Source of the DNA: Halobacillus amylolyticus | GTDB taxonomy: Bacteria; Bacillota; Bacilli; Bacillales; Halobacillaceae | Assembly: GCF_022921115.1 (NCBI RefSeq) | Contig: NZ_CP095075.1 | Coordinates: 3,918,001-3,982,000, forward strand | Reading direction: 5' to 3' | DNA: 64,000 nt | In this document: one piece after another, positions 18,377-26,340 of the stretch | Numbering within the stretch: the stretch's first letter is position 1 | Layout of the letters: each line of letters starts with the position of its first letter | Notes under the pieces: model-generated | Database searches by the model: none | What the model was told of the DNA's origin: nothing | The model's input: the letters and a program-made list of their open reading frames with translations, nothing else | Translations under genes and position numbers: made by a program

Positions 18377-19671
18377 ATGGGGAATGAGCGCGTTGAAAGC
18401 TTGCGTCAACAATGGGAACAATCAGACAGATGGGAAGGAGTAACAAGGCCCTATGAAGCGGAAGATGTGATTCGCCTAAGAGGATCTATAGATATACAAC
18501 ACACATTAGCTGAAAAAGGGTCAGAAAAACTGTGGAAACTGCTTCATGAAGAAGAGTTTGTTCATGCACTTGGGGCATTGACCGGAAATCAAGCTATGCA
18601 GCAAGTTAAAGCAGGGTTAAAGGCAATTTACTTAAGCGGCTGGCAGGTAGCGGCAGATGCCAATTTGTCTGGACACATGTATCCAGACCAAAGTTTATAT
18701 CCGGCGAATAGTGTCCCGCAGGTGGTCAAACGTATTAACCAGGCTCTGCAGCGCGCGGATCAAATTCATCACATGGAAGGAAACAGCGAGACCGATTGGT
18801 TTGCCCCGATCGTTGCTGATGCAGAAGCAGGGTTTGGCGGGCAGCTGAACGTTTTTGAACTAATGAAGGGATGATTGAAGCTGGGGCAGCTGCTGTCCAT
18901 TTTGAGGACCAACTTTCCTCTGAAAAAAAATGCGGGCACCTTGGTGGAAAGGTGCTTCTGCCAACACAGACAGCTGTCCGGAACTTAATCTCAGCCAGAT
19001 TTGCCGCTGATACCATGGGGGTACCAACCATTATCATCGCCCGGACGGATGCCAATGCAGCCGACTTGATTACGAGTGACGTTGATCCAATTGATGAGGA
19101 ATTTATGACAGGTGAACGGACACCAGAAGGATTTTTCAAAACAAAAGCAGGCATTGATCAAGCAATTGCTCGCGGATTGGCCTACGCCCCTTATGCTGAC
19201 TTGGTATGGTGTGAGACATCTGAGCCGGATTTAGAGGAAGCTAGACAATTCGCCGAAGCGATTCATGAAAAGTTTCCAGGAAAGCTCCTAGCCTATAATT
19301 GTTCGCCATCCTTTAACTGGAAGCATAAACTTGATGATGCTACAATCGCTCATTTTCAGCAAAAGTTAGGTGAAATGGGCTATAAATTCCAGTTTGTCAC
19401 ATTGGCTGGATTCCATGCACTTAATCACGGAATGTTTGAGCTTGCTCGTCAGTATAAAGAGCGGGGAATGGAGGCTTATTCTGAGTTGCAGCAAGCTGAG
19501 TTTGCCAGTGAGCGTTACGGCTATTCCGCGACTCGTCACCAGCGTGAGGTAGGCACAGGCTATTTTGATGAAGTGGCCCAAGTGGTTACAGGTGGAACCT
19601 CTTCAACCACAGCATTAAAAGGATCAACGGAGTCTGAACAATTTAAAAATGAGACAGTAACGCAATCCTAA
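18377..19671 (+). pseudogene. aceA: Isocitrate lyase, frameshifted
   Basis: Cleaves isocitrate to glyoxylate and succinate in the glyoxylate shunt. The first frame runs from [19 protein letters not shown] to [18 protein letters not shown] and stops at 18874. The second continues [20 protein letters not shown] with the catalytic cysteine in KKCGHLGGK, then NCSPSFNW. Adding one G to GGG at 18868-18870 gives LMKGMIEAG and a full protein of about 431 residues. Everything else is intact, so an undercalled homopolymer is likely. A good AAGGAGG precedes the start. Malate synthase is not in the window. Confidence 0.9.
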
Positions 19672-19672
19672 G

Positions 19673-19709
19673 CAATAAGGCTCACCGACTTTGAGGTGGG
19701 CCTTATTTG
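19673..19709 (+). terminator. Terminator after aceA
   Basis: AATAAGGC-CACC pairs with GGTG-GCCTTATT around a short loop. Confidence 0.8.
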
Positions 19710-19803
19710 CTGCCTCTTCCTGCCGCATCATCTTAGGCACACTCTATCCACCAAATCATAAAATGATAACGAACTTCATGGGATCGAACGAAGGGGTGAT
19801 GGT

Positions 19804-21249
19804 ATGGGAGTGCGAACAGGAAAGCAGTATAAGGAAAGAATAAATCGACTGAAGACAGACGTATGGATTAAAGGAGAACGAGTGAAGGGGAAGATTTCCG
19901 AACATCCAGCTTTTAAAGGAATCATAAAAAGTCAGGCCGAATTATATGACTTACAACACATAACGAGACTACAGGATAGGATGACATATGCTCTTAATTC
20001 TGATGAAGAACGTACAGGAATGTCCTATTTAATTCCTAAATCACGGGCTGATCTGGAGCGGCGAAGAGAAATGATTCAAGTATGGGCCCGCCATTCAGCG
20101 GGGTTAATGGGCAGAAGTCCAGATTATATGAATACGGTGTTAGCTGCCTTTGCGAGTTCAGTGCATGTGCTAAAGGGTGAACCAAATTGTTTCCCAGAGC
20201 GTTTAGAAAGGTTTTATGAGTATGCCTGTACACATGATCTATCCTTCACACATACATTCGTAAATCCTCAAAATAATCGTTCAAAATTGGCATTTATAGA
20301 AGAGGATGTAACCAATGCGCGAGTGGTTAAACGAATCGAGGAAGGACTCGTAATCAGTGGAGCAAAGCTATTGGCAACTCAAGGGGGGATCACTGACGAG
20401 ATCATTGTATTCTCAGCCCCGGGAGTACAGGATAAAGCTCATGCGTTTGCTTTTTCTATTCCTAGTGATACAGAAGGCTTGAAGTTTATCTGTAGGAAAT
20501 CGTTTGTAAGTGATGATTCCAGCTATAATTCACCGCTTAGCTCACGATTTGAAGAGATGGATTCAATCGTCCTATTTGATGAGGTGGTTGTGCCTTGGGA
20601 ACGCGTGTTTTTTTATGACAATATTAAAGCAGCGAACGAGTTTTATACAAAAGGAAACTTTGTACCCTTTACCCTCCACCAAATTGTCTCAAGGCAAGTA
20701 ATTAAGGCAGAGTTTATTCTTGGTTTGGCGCAAATGATCGTCGATACAATTAATATAAGTGAATATCAGCATGTCCAAAGCAAAGTGGCAGAGATTATTA
20801 AGGGGCTTGAGTCTTCAAAAGCATTACTGCTTGCCTCAGAAAAAAATGCTACGCGTAATGCCCAAGGGATCATGATTCCCAAGCGGATGCCACTTTACGT
20901 AGCTGTCAATCAGTTCCAAGAAAGTTACCCGAGATTTACTGAGATCATCCAATTGCTTGGAGCGAGTGGGATGGTTACGATCCCAGAGGAAGCACAATTT
21001 CGATCATCGATTGGAAGTAAGCTGGATCATTATTTGCAAGGGTTTGAAGTCGGAGGGCGTGAACGTGTCCAATTATTTACTTTAGCTTTTGATCTATGTA
21101 TGAGTGGGTTTGGTTCAAGACAGTCGTTATATGAAAGGTTCTTTTTTGGTGATCCGATCAGATTATCACAAATCATTTATCAAACCTATCAAACAGAGGC
21201 ACATACCACTTTTGTAAAAAAGATGATGGAAAAAGAACAAGCTGACTAA
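19804..21249 (+). CDS. 4-hydroxyphenylacetate 3-monooxygenase-like oxygenase (HpaB family)
   Basis: FADH2-dependent aromatic hydroxylase family, 481 residues, with an acyl-CoA dehydrogenase-like fold. Recognisable segments: the N-terminal TGKQYKERINRL, SYLIPKSRADLERRREMIQ with ARHSAGLMGRSPDY, THTFVNPQNNR, and the C-terminal FGSRQSLYERFFFGDP. It is close to the B. subtilis YoaI type. It needs a flavin reductase (HpaC), which is not nearby. The real substrate, 4-hydroxyphenylacetate or another phenol, is unknown. AAGGGGTGATGGT precedes the ATG. It is monocistronic and convergent with a small minus-strand gene. Confidence 0.87.
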   Translation: MGVRTGKQYKERINRLKTDVWIKGERVKGKISEHPAFKGIIKSQAELYDLQHITRLQDRMTYALNSDEERTGMSYLIPKSRADLERRREMIQVWARHSAGLMGRSPDYMNTVLAAFASSVHVLKGEPNCFPERLERFYEYACTHDLSFTHTFVNPQNNRSKLAFIEEDVTNARVVKRIEEGLVISGAKLLATQGGITDEIIVFSAPGVQDKAHAFAFSIPSDTEGLKFICRKSFVSDDSSYNSPLSSRFEEMDSIVLFDEVVVPWERVFFYDNIKAANEFYTKGNFVPFTLHQIVSRQVIKAEFILGLAQMIVDTINISEYQHVQSKVAEIIKGLESSKALLLASEKNATRNAQGIMIPKRMPLYVAVNQFQESYPRFTEIIQLLGASGMVTIPEEAQFRSSIGSKLDHYLQGFEVGGRERVQLFTLAFDLCMSGFGSRQSLYERFFFGDPIRLSQIIYQTYQTEAHTTFVKKMMEKEQAD

Positions 21250-21269
21250 GAAAGTCAGCTTGTTCTACT
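21231..21269. terminator. Convergent terminator, T-rich on the minus strand
   Basis: A perfect 12-base stem, GAACAAGCTGAC with GTCAGCTTGTTC, has a 7-base loop. On the minus strand it is followed by TTTTT, so it mainly ends the small minus-strand gene; the left arm lies inside the end of the HpaB-like gene. Confidence 0.8.
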
Positions 21270-21399
21270 TTGTATTTCGTCTTTTAGCACGTTGCTCTAA
21301 CTGTGAATCAGGCTGTTGATCTGCGACATCTTCCGTTAAGCCTTGTTTGTTTACCGTAGGGTCAACTTTTCTTTTGTCTGAATTACTTTTCTTGCTCAT
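21265..21399 (-). CDS. Small hydrophilic protein, 44 residues
   Basis: A 44-residue frame preceded by a strong GGAGGTG ribosome site 5 bases before ATG. It begins MSKKSNSDKRKVDPTV and ends with a basic AKRRNTK. It is very polar, without cysteines or hydrophobic segments, and probably disordered, like many small spore or stress proteins of bacilli. No family was recognised. A perfect hairpin with a T run on this strand closes it. Confidence 0.7.
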   Translation of the reverse strand: MSKKSNSDKRKVDPTVNKQGLTEDVADQQPDSQLEQRAKRRNTK

Positions 21400-21460
21400 A
21401 AGCGACACCTCCATTGATTAGTCTGGCTTACTAAGCAAACGTTTATCCGCATTTTATCTC

Positions 21461-22597
21461 TTACGGCTGCAAGATAACTTTTATACAATCGTCATGCTTT
21501 TCATCAAAGATATCGTAGCCGTGCTCCGCTTTGTCAAGCGGCAGACGGTGTGTAATAATATCGGTTGGATCAAATTCCTCATTTTTAATTTTTTTATATA
21601 ATTCGGGCATGTAATGGATCACTGGTGCTTGACCCATTTTTAATGTGATGTTCCTTGCAAAGAAATCACCGAGCGGGAACTGATTATAACGTGTTCCATA
21701 TACCCCAACGAGGCTTATCGTTCCGCCTTTTCGCACGATTTTACTTGCCAGCTGAATAGCGCCCATTGCTCCACCTTGGAGTTTCAAAGCACTTTCAACC
21801 ATCTCAGCAACATTTTTCTTTCCGTCCATTCCCACGCAATCAATGACGGCATCAGCACCGCCGCCCGTAATCTCTTTGATGTGGGAGCCAAGGTCTTTTG
21901 TTTTTGAGAAGTCAAATACTTCTACCTTGTTTGTGCGCTTAGCGTGTTCTAAACGATATTTTACATAATCAATGGCAATAACCCTTTTTGCTCCTTTCAT
22001 CCAGGCGAATTTTTGGGCTAACAACCCAACAGGACCGCAGCCGAGGACTACGACCGTATCATCTTTTTTGACTTCTGCTTGTTCAATGCCCCAGTAAGCT
22101 GTCGGAATAATATCAGATAGGAAAAGTAACTTCTCATCTTCTAGTTCACTATCTTCCGGAACAACAAATGGTGTAAAGTTTCCATAAGGGACACGCAGGA
22201 GCTCGGCCTGTCCGCCTGGGTAACCACCAAATGTATTGGAATAACCAAGAAAACCGCCAGCTTCACCATATTCATTTGAGTTATCACATTGACTTTCAAG
22301 ATCCATTTTGCAATACATACATTCTCCACAGGCAACGTTAAATGGTATGATCACCCGATCCCCTTTTTTTACTCTAGTGACTTCTGGGCCGACTTCTTCA
22401 ACAATGCCCATTGGTTCATGTCCAATGATATAATCTTCAGGGAAGTGGGGGATCATGCCGTGGACTAGATGCAGGTCTGATCCACAGATGGCAGTATTTG
22501 TGATTCTTACTAAAATATCATCCCTTTTTTTAATGGTTGCATTAGGTACTTCCTTCACTTTGACATCCTTAATTCCCTGGTAAGTAACAGCCTTCAT
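21461..22597 (-). CDS. Zinc-dependent alcohol dehydrogenase
   Basis: Medium-chain dehydrogenase, 378 residues. The catalytic zinc ligands are seen in NTAICGSDLHL (Cys) and GHEPMG (His-Glu); the structural zinc site is CGECMYCKMDLESQC. The NAD-binding motif is VVVLGCGPVGLLAQK. It resembles AdhB and formaldehyde-dehydrogenase-like enzymes of bacilli, including the long insert GGFLGYSNTFGGYPGGQAE typical of that group. The substrate is not predictable. AAAAGGAG lies about 8 bases before the ATG. Divergent from the next small gene. Confidence 0.9.
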   Translation of the reverse strand: MKAVTYQGIKDVKVKEVPNATIKKRDDILVRITNTAICGSDLHLVHGMIPHFPEDYIIGHEPMGIVEEVGPEVTRVKKGDRVIIPFNVACGECMYCKMDLESQCDNSNEYGEAGGFLGYSNTFGGYPGGQAELLRVPYGNFTPFVVPEDSELEDEKLLFLSDIIPTAYWGIEQAEVKKDDTVVVLGCGPVGLLAQKFAWMKGAKRVIAIDYVKYRLEHAKRTNKVEVFDFSKTKDLGSHIKEITGGGADAVIDCVGMDGKKNVAEMVESALKLQGGAMGAIQLASKIVRKGGTISLVGVYGTRYNQFPLGDFFARNITLKMGQAPVIHYMPELYKKIKNEEFDPTDIITHRLPLDKAEHGYDIFDEKHDDCIKVILQP

Positions 22598-22701
22598 ATT
22601 GAGTTCTCCTTTTCTAATATAAGCAATAGTGGATAAGTAGCATGTGTGGTTATTCTTTGCCGTTTAGCAAAAGCTATGAGGGAATAAAGGAGGTTTTTAT
22701 T

Positions 22702-22923
22702 ATGAGTAAGCGTAAAAAACAAGAATCGATTGGTGAACGTTATTATGAAGCGGCTGATTATCAGCGGAGGGATGATACGTCCCAGGGGTTAGCAACTACG
22801 CATGAGCAAGTGACTGACACGTTGACCGAGGGAACGTACGATGCCCAAATTGACCAGGTTGATAAGGATGGACGGCTTGTGAGTCATGAAGGAAAGTCAA
22901 TTACAAGAAAACGCAAGAAATAA
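22702..22923 (+). CDS. Small YozQ/DUF4025-like protein
   Basis: A 73-residue hydrophilic protein beginning MSKRKKQESIGERYYEAADY, with GLATTHEQVTDTLTEGTYDA in the middle and a basic tail. The GLATTHEQV-D-EGT pattern recalls DUF4025 (YozQ) proteins of bacilli; I hold this as tentative. AAAGGAGG 8 bases before 22702 fixes the start over a longer frame from 22642. The stop is followed within 6 bases by the left end of an insertion sequence, which probably removed its native terminator. Confidence 0.7.
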   Translation: MSKRKKQESIGERYYEAADYQRRDDTSQGLATTHEQVTDTLTEGTYDAQIDQVDKDGRLVSHEGKSITRKRKK

Positions 22924-22960
22924 AAAAAGAGGGTGGGACAAAACCCAGTCTCCTAAACGA

Positions 22961-23010
22961 AGAGTAGCCCGCCGAACAAAGTTTTTGTTCGGCGGGCTAC
23001 TCTTTTATTT
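22961..23010 (+). terminator. Left-end hairpin of the IS
   Basis: A perfect 20-base stem beginning AGAGTAGCCCGCC closes on a 3-base loop and is followed by TTTATTTT. It lies between the left repeat and the transposase start, a position that stops outside transcription from reaching the transposase. Confidence 0.88.
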
Positions 23011-23100
23011 TAATCTAAATAAATTCTATTTTGAAAACAAAATAAGGACACACTCTGATAAAATTATAGTTACCACACAATAACCATCGGAGGTGTCCTT

Positions 23101-24762
23101 ATGTTTAAACAGTATAACATGAATCAAGTGATTTTGCCCCTGGATTTAGAAATGAAACTCCAAGAAAATGATATCGCCTATGCCGTCCACGATCTAGTCG
23201 AACAGATTCCAAACGAAGCCTTCGCTGCTTTCTTACGGAAGACGGGCTGTCCGGCTTACCATCCCCGAATGATGATGAAAATCATTGTATGCGCCTACAC
23301 GCAATCGGTTTTCTCCGGAAGGAAAATCGAAGCGCTTCTCCAAGATAGTGTCCGCATGATGTGGTTAGCTCAAGGTTATGAACCGAGCTATCGAACCATT
23401 AATCGATTCCGTGTCCACCCCGACGTGCAAGCCCTCCTCCGTGAGTGCTTTGTCCAGTTCCGTTGCCAACTTGTTCAGGAAGAGTTGATTGATGACGAAG
23501 CGATTTTCATCGATGGAACCAAGATTGAAGCCAATGCCAATAAGTTTACATTTGTCTGGCGTAAGGCTGTGGAAAATTACAACGCCAATCTGATCGAAAA
23601 GTCCAACCGCATGTATGATGAATTGGTTGAAAAGGAAATCATCCCAGAAATCGTACGGGAAAATCCGGAAGAATTATCGGTCAAAGAGCTTACAGATATA
23701 GCTGAAAGGTTGGAAGAAAAGGTCGAAGAATGGAGCCAGAAAATCGAAGAGAGCGAAGAAGTGAGCGAACGGAAACAACTTCGTTCCGAGCGCAAAGAGC
23801 CAAAGCAATCCCATAAACAGTTTCAGGATTTTGCGGCGCGCAAGCAGAAATACGAAAGCGACACGGAAATCTTTGGAGAACGAAACAGTTATTCCAAGAC
23901 CGACCATGACGCCACGTTTATGCGAATGAAAGATGATTATATGAAGAACGGGCAACTGAAAGCCGGTTATAATATACAGGTGGCGACCGAAGGCCAATAT
24001 GCGCTCGCTTATGATGTTTTTCCGAACCCAACGGATACGCGCACGTTCCTTCCTTTCCTGGATCACATCGAACAACACTTCTTTGAACTACCCGATCATC
24101 TTGTCGCCGATAGTGGGTATGGAAGCGAAGAAAATTATGAAGAAGTCCAGGAGAATCGCAAGCGCACGCCATTGATCACGTACAATACGTACCGCAAAGA
24201 GAAGAAGAAAAGTTTTAAAAAGAAGGCATTTCATTCAGCCAATTGGGAGTACAGCGAAGAAGATGATGCATTCATTTGTCCGAACGGAAAACAACTGACG
24301 TTCCGGTATTTTTCCCACAAGACTGATCGTTATGGCTTTGTCCGGAAGTTTAAGGTGTACGAGTGTGAAGACTGTTCCGGTTGCCCTCTCCGTAGTCAAT
24401 GTACCAAGGCTAAAGAAGGCAACAATCGCAAGATCTATTACAATGAAAAATGGGAAGAACAAAAACATATGGTCAGAGAACTGCTTTCAGAAGAGAAAAT
24501 GGGCGAACTTTATGGTAAACGTAAAGTCGATGTAGAACCATTTTTTGGATTTCTGAAGGCTAATTTGCGTTTCACTCGAATGTCCGTAAGGGGTCAGGAG
24601 AGTGTGAAGAATGAATTAGGATTTGCCTTCATGGCGGTGAACTTGAGAAAGTACACCGCTCAAAGGCAGCAGAGTAAGGCCAATAACTTTCCTCATTCAA
24701 TAAAAAAAGGTTCCGATCATCAAAAACCGATGATCGGAACCTTTTTTATTATTTCAGGCTAG
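23101..24762 (+). CDS. IS1182-family transposase
   Basis: DDE transposase, 553 residues. Order of parts: an N-terminal DUF772-like region (HPRMMMKIIVCAYTQSVFSGRKIE), first catalytic Asp in FIDGTKIEANANK near residue 143, a Glu/Lys-rich coiled coil at about 190-255, the second Asp in HLVADSGYGSEENYE near 341, a CxxC-type pair (CEDCSGCPLRSQC), and the last Glu in KVDVEPFFGFLKANLRFTRM near 480. CGGAGGTG lies 9 bases before the ATG. Oddly, the last 20 or so codons run through the right-end hairpin terminator, giving the tail GSDHQKPMIGTFFIISG. All motifs are intact. Confidence 0.93.
   Translation: MFKQYNMNQVILPLDLEMKLQENDIAYAVHDLVEQIPNEAFAAFLRKTGCPAYHPRMMMKIIVCAYTQSVFSGRKIEALLQDSVRMMWLAQGYEPSYRTINRFRVHPDVQALLRECFVQFRCQLVQEELIDDEAIFIDGTKIEANANKFTFVWRKAVENYNANLIEKSNRMYDELVEKEIIPEIVRENPEELSVKELTDIAERLEEKVEEWSQKIEESEEVSERKQLRSERKEPKQSHKQFQDFAARKQKYESDTEIFGERNSYSKTDHDATFMRMKDDYMKNGQLKAGYNIQVATEGQYALAYDVFPNPTDTRTFLPFLDHIEQHFFELPDHLVADSGYGSEENYEEVQENRKRTPLITYNTYRKEKKKSFKKKAFHSANWEYSEEDDAFICPNGKQLTFRYFSHKTDRYGFVRKFKVYECEDCSGCPLRSQCTKAKEGNNRKIYYNEKWEEQKHMVRELLSEEKMGELYGKRKVDVEPFFGFLKANLRFTRMSVRGQESVKNELGFAFMAVNLRKYTAQRQQSKANNFPHSIKKGSDHQKPMIGTFFIISG
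24703..24747 (+). terminator. Right-end terminator within the transposase tail
   Basis: GGTTCCGATCATC pairs perfectly with GATGATCGGAACC, preceded by A and followed by T runs. The annotated reading frame passes through it and ends 15 bases later. Confidence 0.88.
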
Positions 24763-24787
24763 TTATGTCCCAGCCCCTTCATAAGTC

Positions 24788-25186
24788 TCAAAGGGAAGGA
24801 ATGCCAGGTTTGACAGCTTCTTCAGCCCTTTTTATGAAATTCTCTATTTCATATAAATGTTTGGTATGACGGTCAAACTGTTCCTTATTTCTTTCATCCA
24901 GAGCCCAGTTTATTTTATACAGATTATAATTTCTTGCCAGTAAAAGGTCATCCATAGTAGCTACATATCCCTGTTTATAATAACTTTCGAGCCTACTTGC
25001 TGACATATAAAAGTCATGATCGTCAAATGATAGCGACAAATACCAACCAATTGGATCCACGTAATGCGGTGGAGCTGTCACTTCAATCATGTCGTGCTTC
25101 TTAAATGAATCCGTTTGACGGAGTTCTTGATAGGCGGATTCATTGGTATAGTCAAAGGCATGTTTGACGATAAAATACAAGTCCAT
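24788..25186 (-). CDS. Unknown protein with Fur-controlled promoter
   Basis: A 132-residue cytosolic protein beginning MDLYFIVKHAFDYTNESAYQ. No signal peptide, membrane segment or cysteine is seen. The region LYKINWALDERNKEQFDRHTK loosely resembles the short IDEAL motif of Bacillus proteins; this is weak. The start has a strong TAGGAGGGG. A Fur box sits inside its promoter at 25218-25236, so it should be made when iron is short. Its 3' end is 10 bases from the IS right end, so the insertion landed just behind it. Function unknown; an iron-sparing or regulatory role is only inferred from the operator. Confidence 0.75.
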   Translation of the reverse strand: MDLYFIVKHAFDYTNESAYQELRQTDSFKKHDMIEVTAPPHYVDPIGWYLSLSFDDHDFYMSASRLESYYKQGYVATMDDLLLARNYNLYKINWALDERNKEQFDRHTKHLYEIENFIKRAEEAVKPGIPSL

Positions 25187-25206
25187 ACAGGATCCCCTCC
25201 TACGTT

Positions 25207-25237
25207 CTATTTTAATTGAAAATGATTATCATTGTCA
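25207..25237 (-). promoter_or_regulatory. Fur box and promoter of the unknown minus-strand gene
   Basis: GAAAATGATTATCATTGTC (25218-25236) matches the 19-base Fur consensus at 17 positions. On the minus strand TTGACA and TAAAAT flank it with an 18-base spacer, the same layout as the siderophore promoter. It could also affect the plus-strand fragment starting at 25322. Confidence 0.85.
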
Positions 25238-25321
25238 AAAGGGTGAATTTTATTAACTTTGAATGGGAAAAACTGTGCTAAAATAACGAGAATCATTGAT
25301 GTAAGTTAAGGGGGGAGCAAT

Positions 25322-25522
25322 ATGAATAAGCCTAGGGTTCTAATCATTGAAGATGAAGAGAAAATCGCACGCGTATTGGAGCTCGAACTGAGTTATGAAG
25401 GGTATGAAGCGGTCAAAGCTTTTGATGGAGTTGAAGGCTTGAAAAAAATATCAGGAAAATCGTGGGGTTTACTTTTGCTTGATGTAATGCTCCCTAGTTT
25501 AGGAAAACGATTGATCCCTTGA
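25322..25522 (+). pseudogene. Truncated response regulator receiver domain
   Basis: Sixty-six residues of an OmpR-type receiver domain: VLIIEDEEKIARVLELELSY holds the acidic pair and LLLLDVMLPSL the phosphorylation Asp. After that the sequence leaves the family (GKRLIP then stop), and no other frame continues it. The last third of the receiver, the DNA-binding domain and a partner kinase are missing. It keeps a strong ribosome site (AAGGGGGGAG). It is most simply a deletion remnant. Confidence 0.8.
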
Positions 25523-25629
25523 TGCTGCTATTTGTTTACATAGTTGTTTAAACATATTGTAATCATAATTCCTAACGGTTTGATATAATGATAAAAAGAC
25601 AAAAATTAAAGAGGGTTACTAATGAGGGG

Positions 25630-26232
25630 ATGGATATGAAACCGATCAAGGAATTGATCCTTGCTATCAAGTTTGACAAAGATCAAGTCATTGAAATACC
25701 TAGTGAGCTCCAATTAATTGGGCAGGGTAGAAGTGCGGCTGTGTTTAGGGTGGTTGGTTCAATGAAGGCAGTAAAGGTTTTCTATTCCGAACAGCGGGAT
25801 TTGGCTGAAAAGGAAGGGAAGATTTATGAGCAGCTTTCAAATTATGTATATTATCCCCAGTTGATTGAAGTGGGCGAAGGATACTTAGTTATAGAGTATT
25901 TAGAGGGAATGACCCTTTACGACTGTTTAGTTAGCGGTATTCCAATCACTCCTAGCATGGTAGATATGGTCGATGAGGCGTTGAATTATGCCCGTGCGAA
26001 AGGATTGAACCCTTCTGATATTCATCTTAGAAATATTATCCTGACAAATGATCATAAAATAAAATTGATTGATGTGGTAAGGTTTACTCAGGAAAAAGAA
26101 TGCCCTCATTGGCCAGATCTAAAGAGGGCCTATTATGCTTATTACCAAAGACGCTTTTTTCCTAAGAGGTTTCCACCATTTTTTATTGAGATGGTCATAA
26201 GATTATATAGAAGACGGCTTTTGCCGATTTAA
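25630..26232 (+). CDS. Serine/threonine kinase-like protein (YrzF-like)
   Basis: A 200-residue mini-kinase. It shows the glycine loop IGQGRSAAVFRV, the ATP lysine in MKAVKVF, the hinge-like LVIEYLEGMTLYD, and a catalytic-loop equivalent SDIHLRNIIL in which Asp and Asn are spaced as in canonical kinases although the His before Asp is replaced. The metal-binding Asp is in IKLIDVVRF. The C-terminus is basic (YYQRRFFPKRFPPF, YRRRLLPI). It resembles YrzF/YbdM-type proteins of bacilli. Start at 25630 or 25636 (GAGGGG just upstream); the longer frame from 25588 lacks a ribosome site. Targets unknown. Confidence 0.75.
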   Translation: MDMKPIKELILAIKFDKDQVIEIPSELQLIGQGRSAAVFRVVGSMKAVKVFYSEQRDLAEKEGKIYEQLSNYVYYPQLIEVGEGYLVIEYLEGMTLYDCLVSGIPITPSMVDMVDEALNYARAKGLNPSDIHLRNIILTNDHKIKLIDVVRFTQEKECPHWPDLKRAYYAYYQRRFFPKRFPPFFIEMVIRLYRRRLLPI

Positions 26233-26265
26233 GCCATGATGAATGCTTCATCATGGCTTTTTTTG
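26231..26265 (+). terminator. Terminator after the kinase-like gene
   Basis: AAGCCATGATGAA and TTCATCATGGCTT pair perfectly around a 3-base loop, followed by T. Confidence 0.9.
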
Positions 26266-26282
26266 GTTCTATAAAGTAAAAA

Positions 26283-26329
26283 CCTTCCACCTCAGGTCAT
26301 CCAAATTTTGGATGACCTGAGGTGGAAGG
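26283..26329. repeat. Long palindrome, copy 1 of 3
   Basis: A perfect 23-1-23 palindrome with core CCACCTCAGGTCATCCA. It sits between the converging kinase-like and TrmB genes. The same core arms recur at 28434 and 30311. There is no T run, so it is not a standard terminator. Confidence 0.92.
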
Positions 26330-26340
26330 AAATGGTTGGG

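Larger units (their letters stand above)
22929..24778 (+). mobile_element. IS1182-type insertion sequence
   Basis: About 1.85 kb bounded by imperfect inverted repeats: GAGGGTGGGACAAAAC at the left and, read inward from the right, GGGGCTGGGACATAAC, matching at 13 of 16 positions. One transposase gene fills it. Strong hairpins lie just inside each end: a 20-base perfect stem at 22961-23003 and another at 24703-24747. They should block readthrough in and out. I could not identify a target duplication. The element looks complete and possibly active. Confidence 0.85.

Noticed and set aside
22670..22702. SigB-type promoter (GTTTAG-12-GGGAAT) before the YozQ-like gene
   Set aside because: The start of RNA would fall within the ribosome site, leaving no usable leader.
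24788..25186. A firm IDEAL-domain assignment for the Fur-controlled protein
   Set aside because: Only a short stretch is similar and the motif is too degenerate to name the family.
25500..25590. Continuation of the response regulator in another frame after a frameshift
   Set aside because: None of the three frames past 25500 resembles a receiver or DNA-binding domain, so this is a truncation and not a one-base shift.
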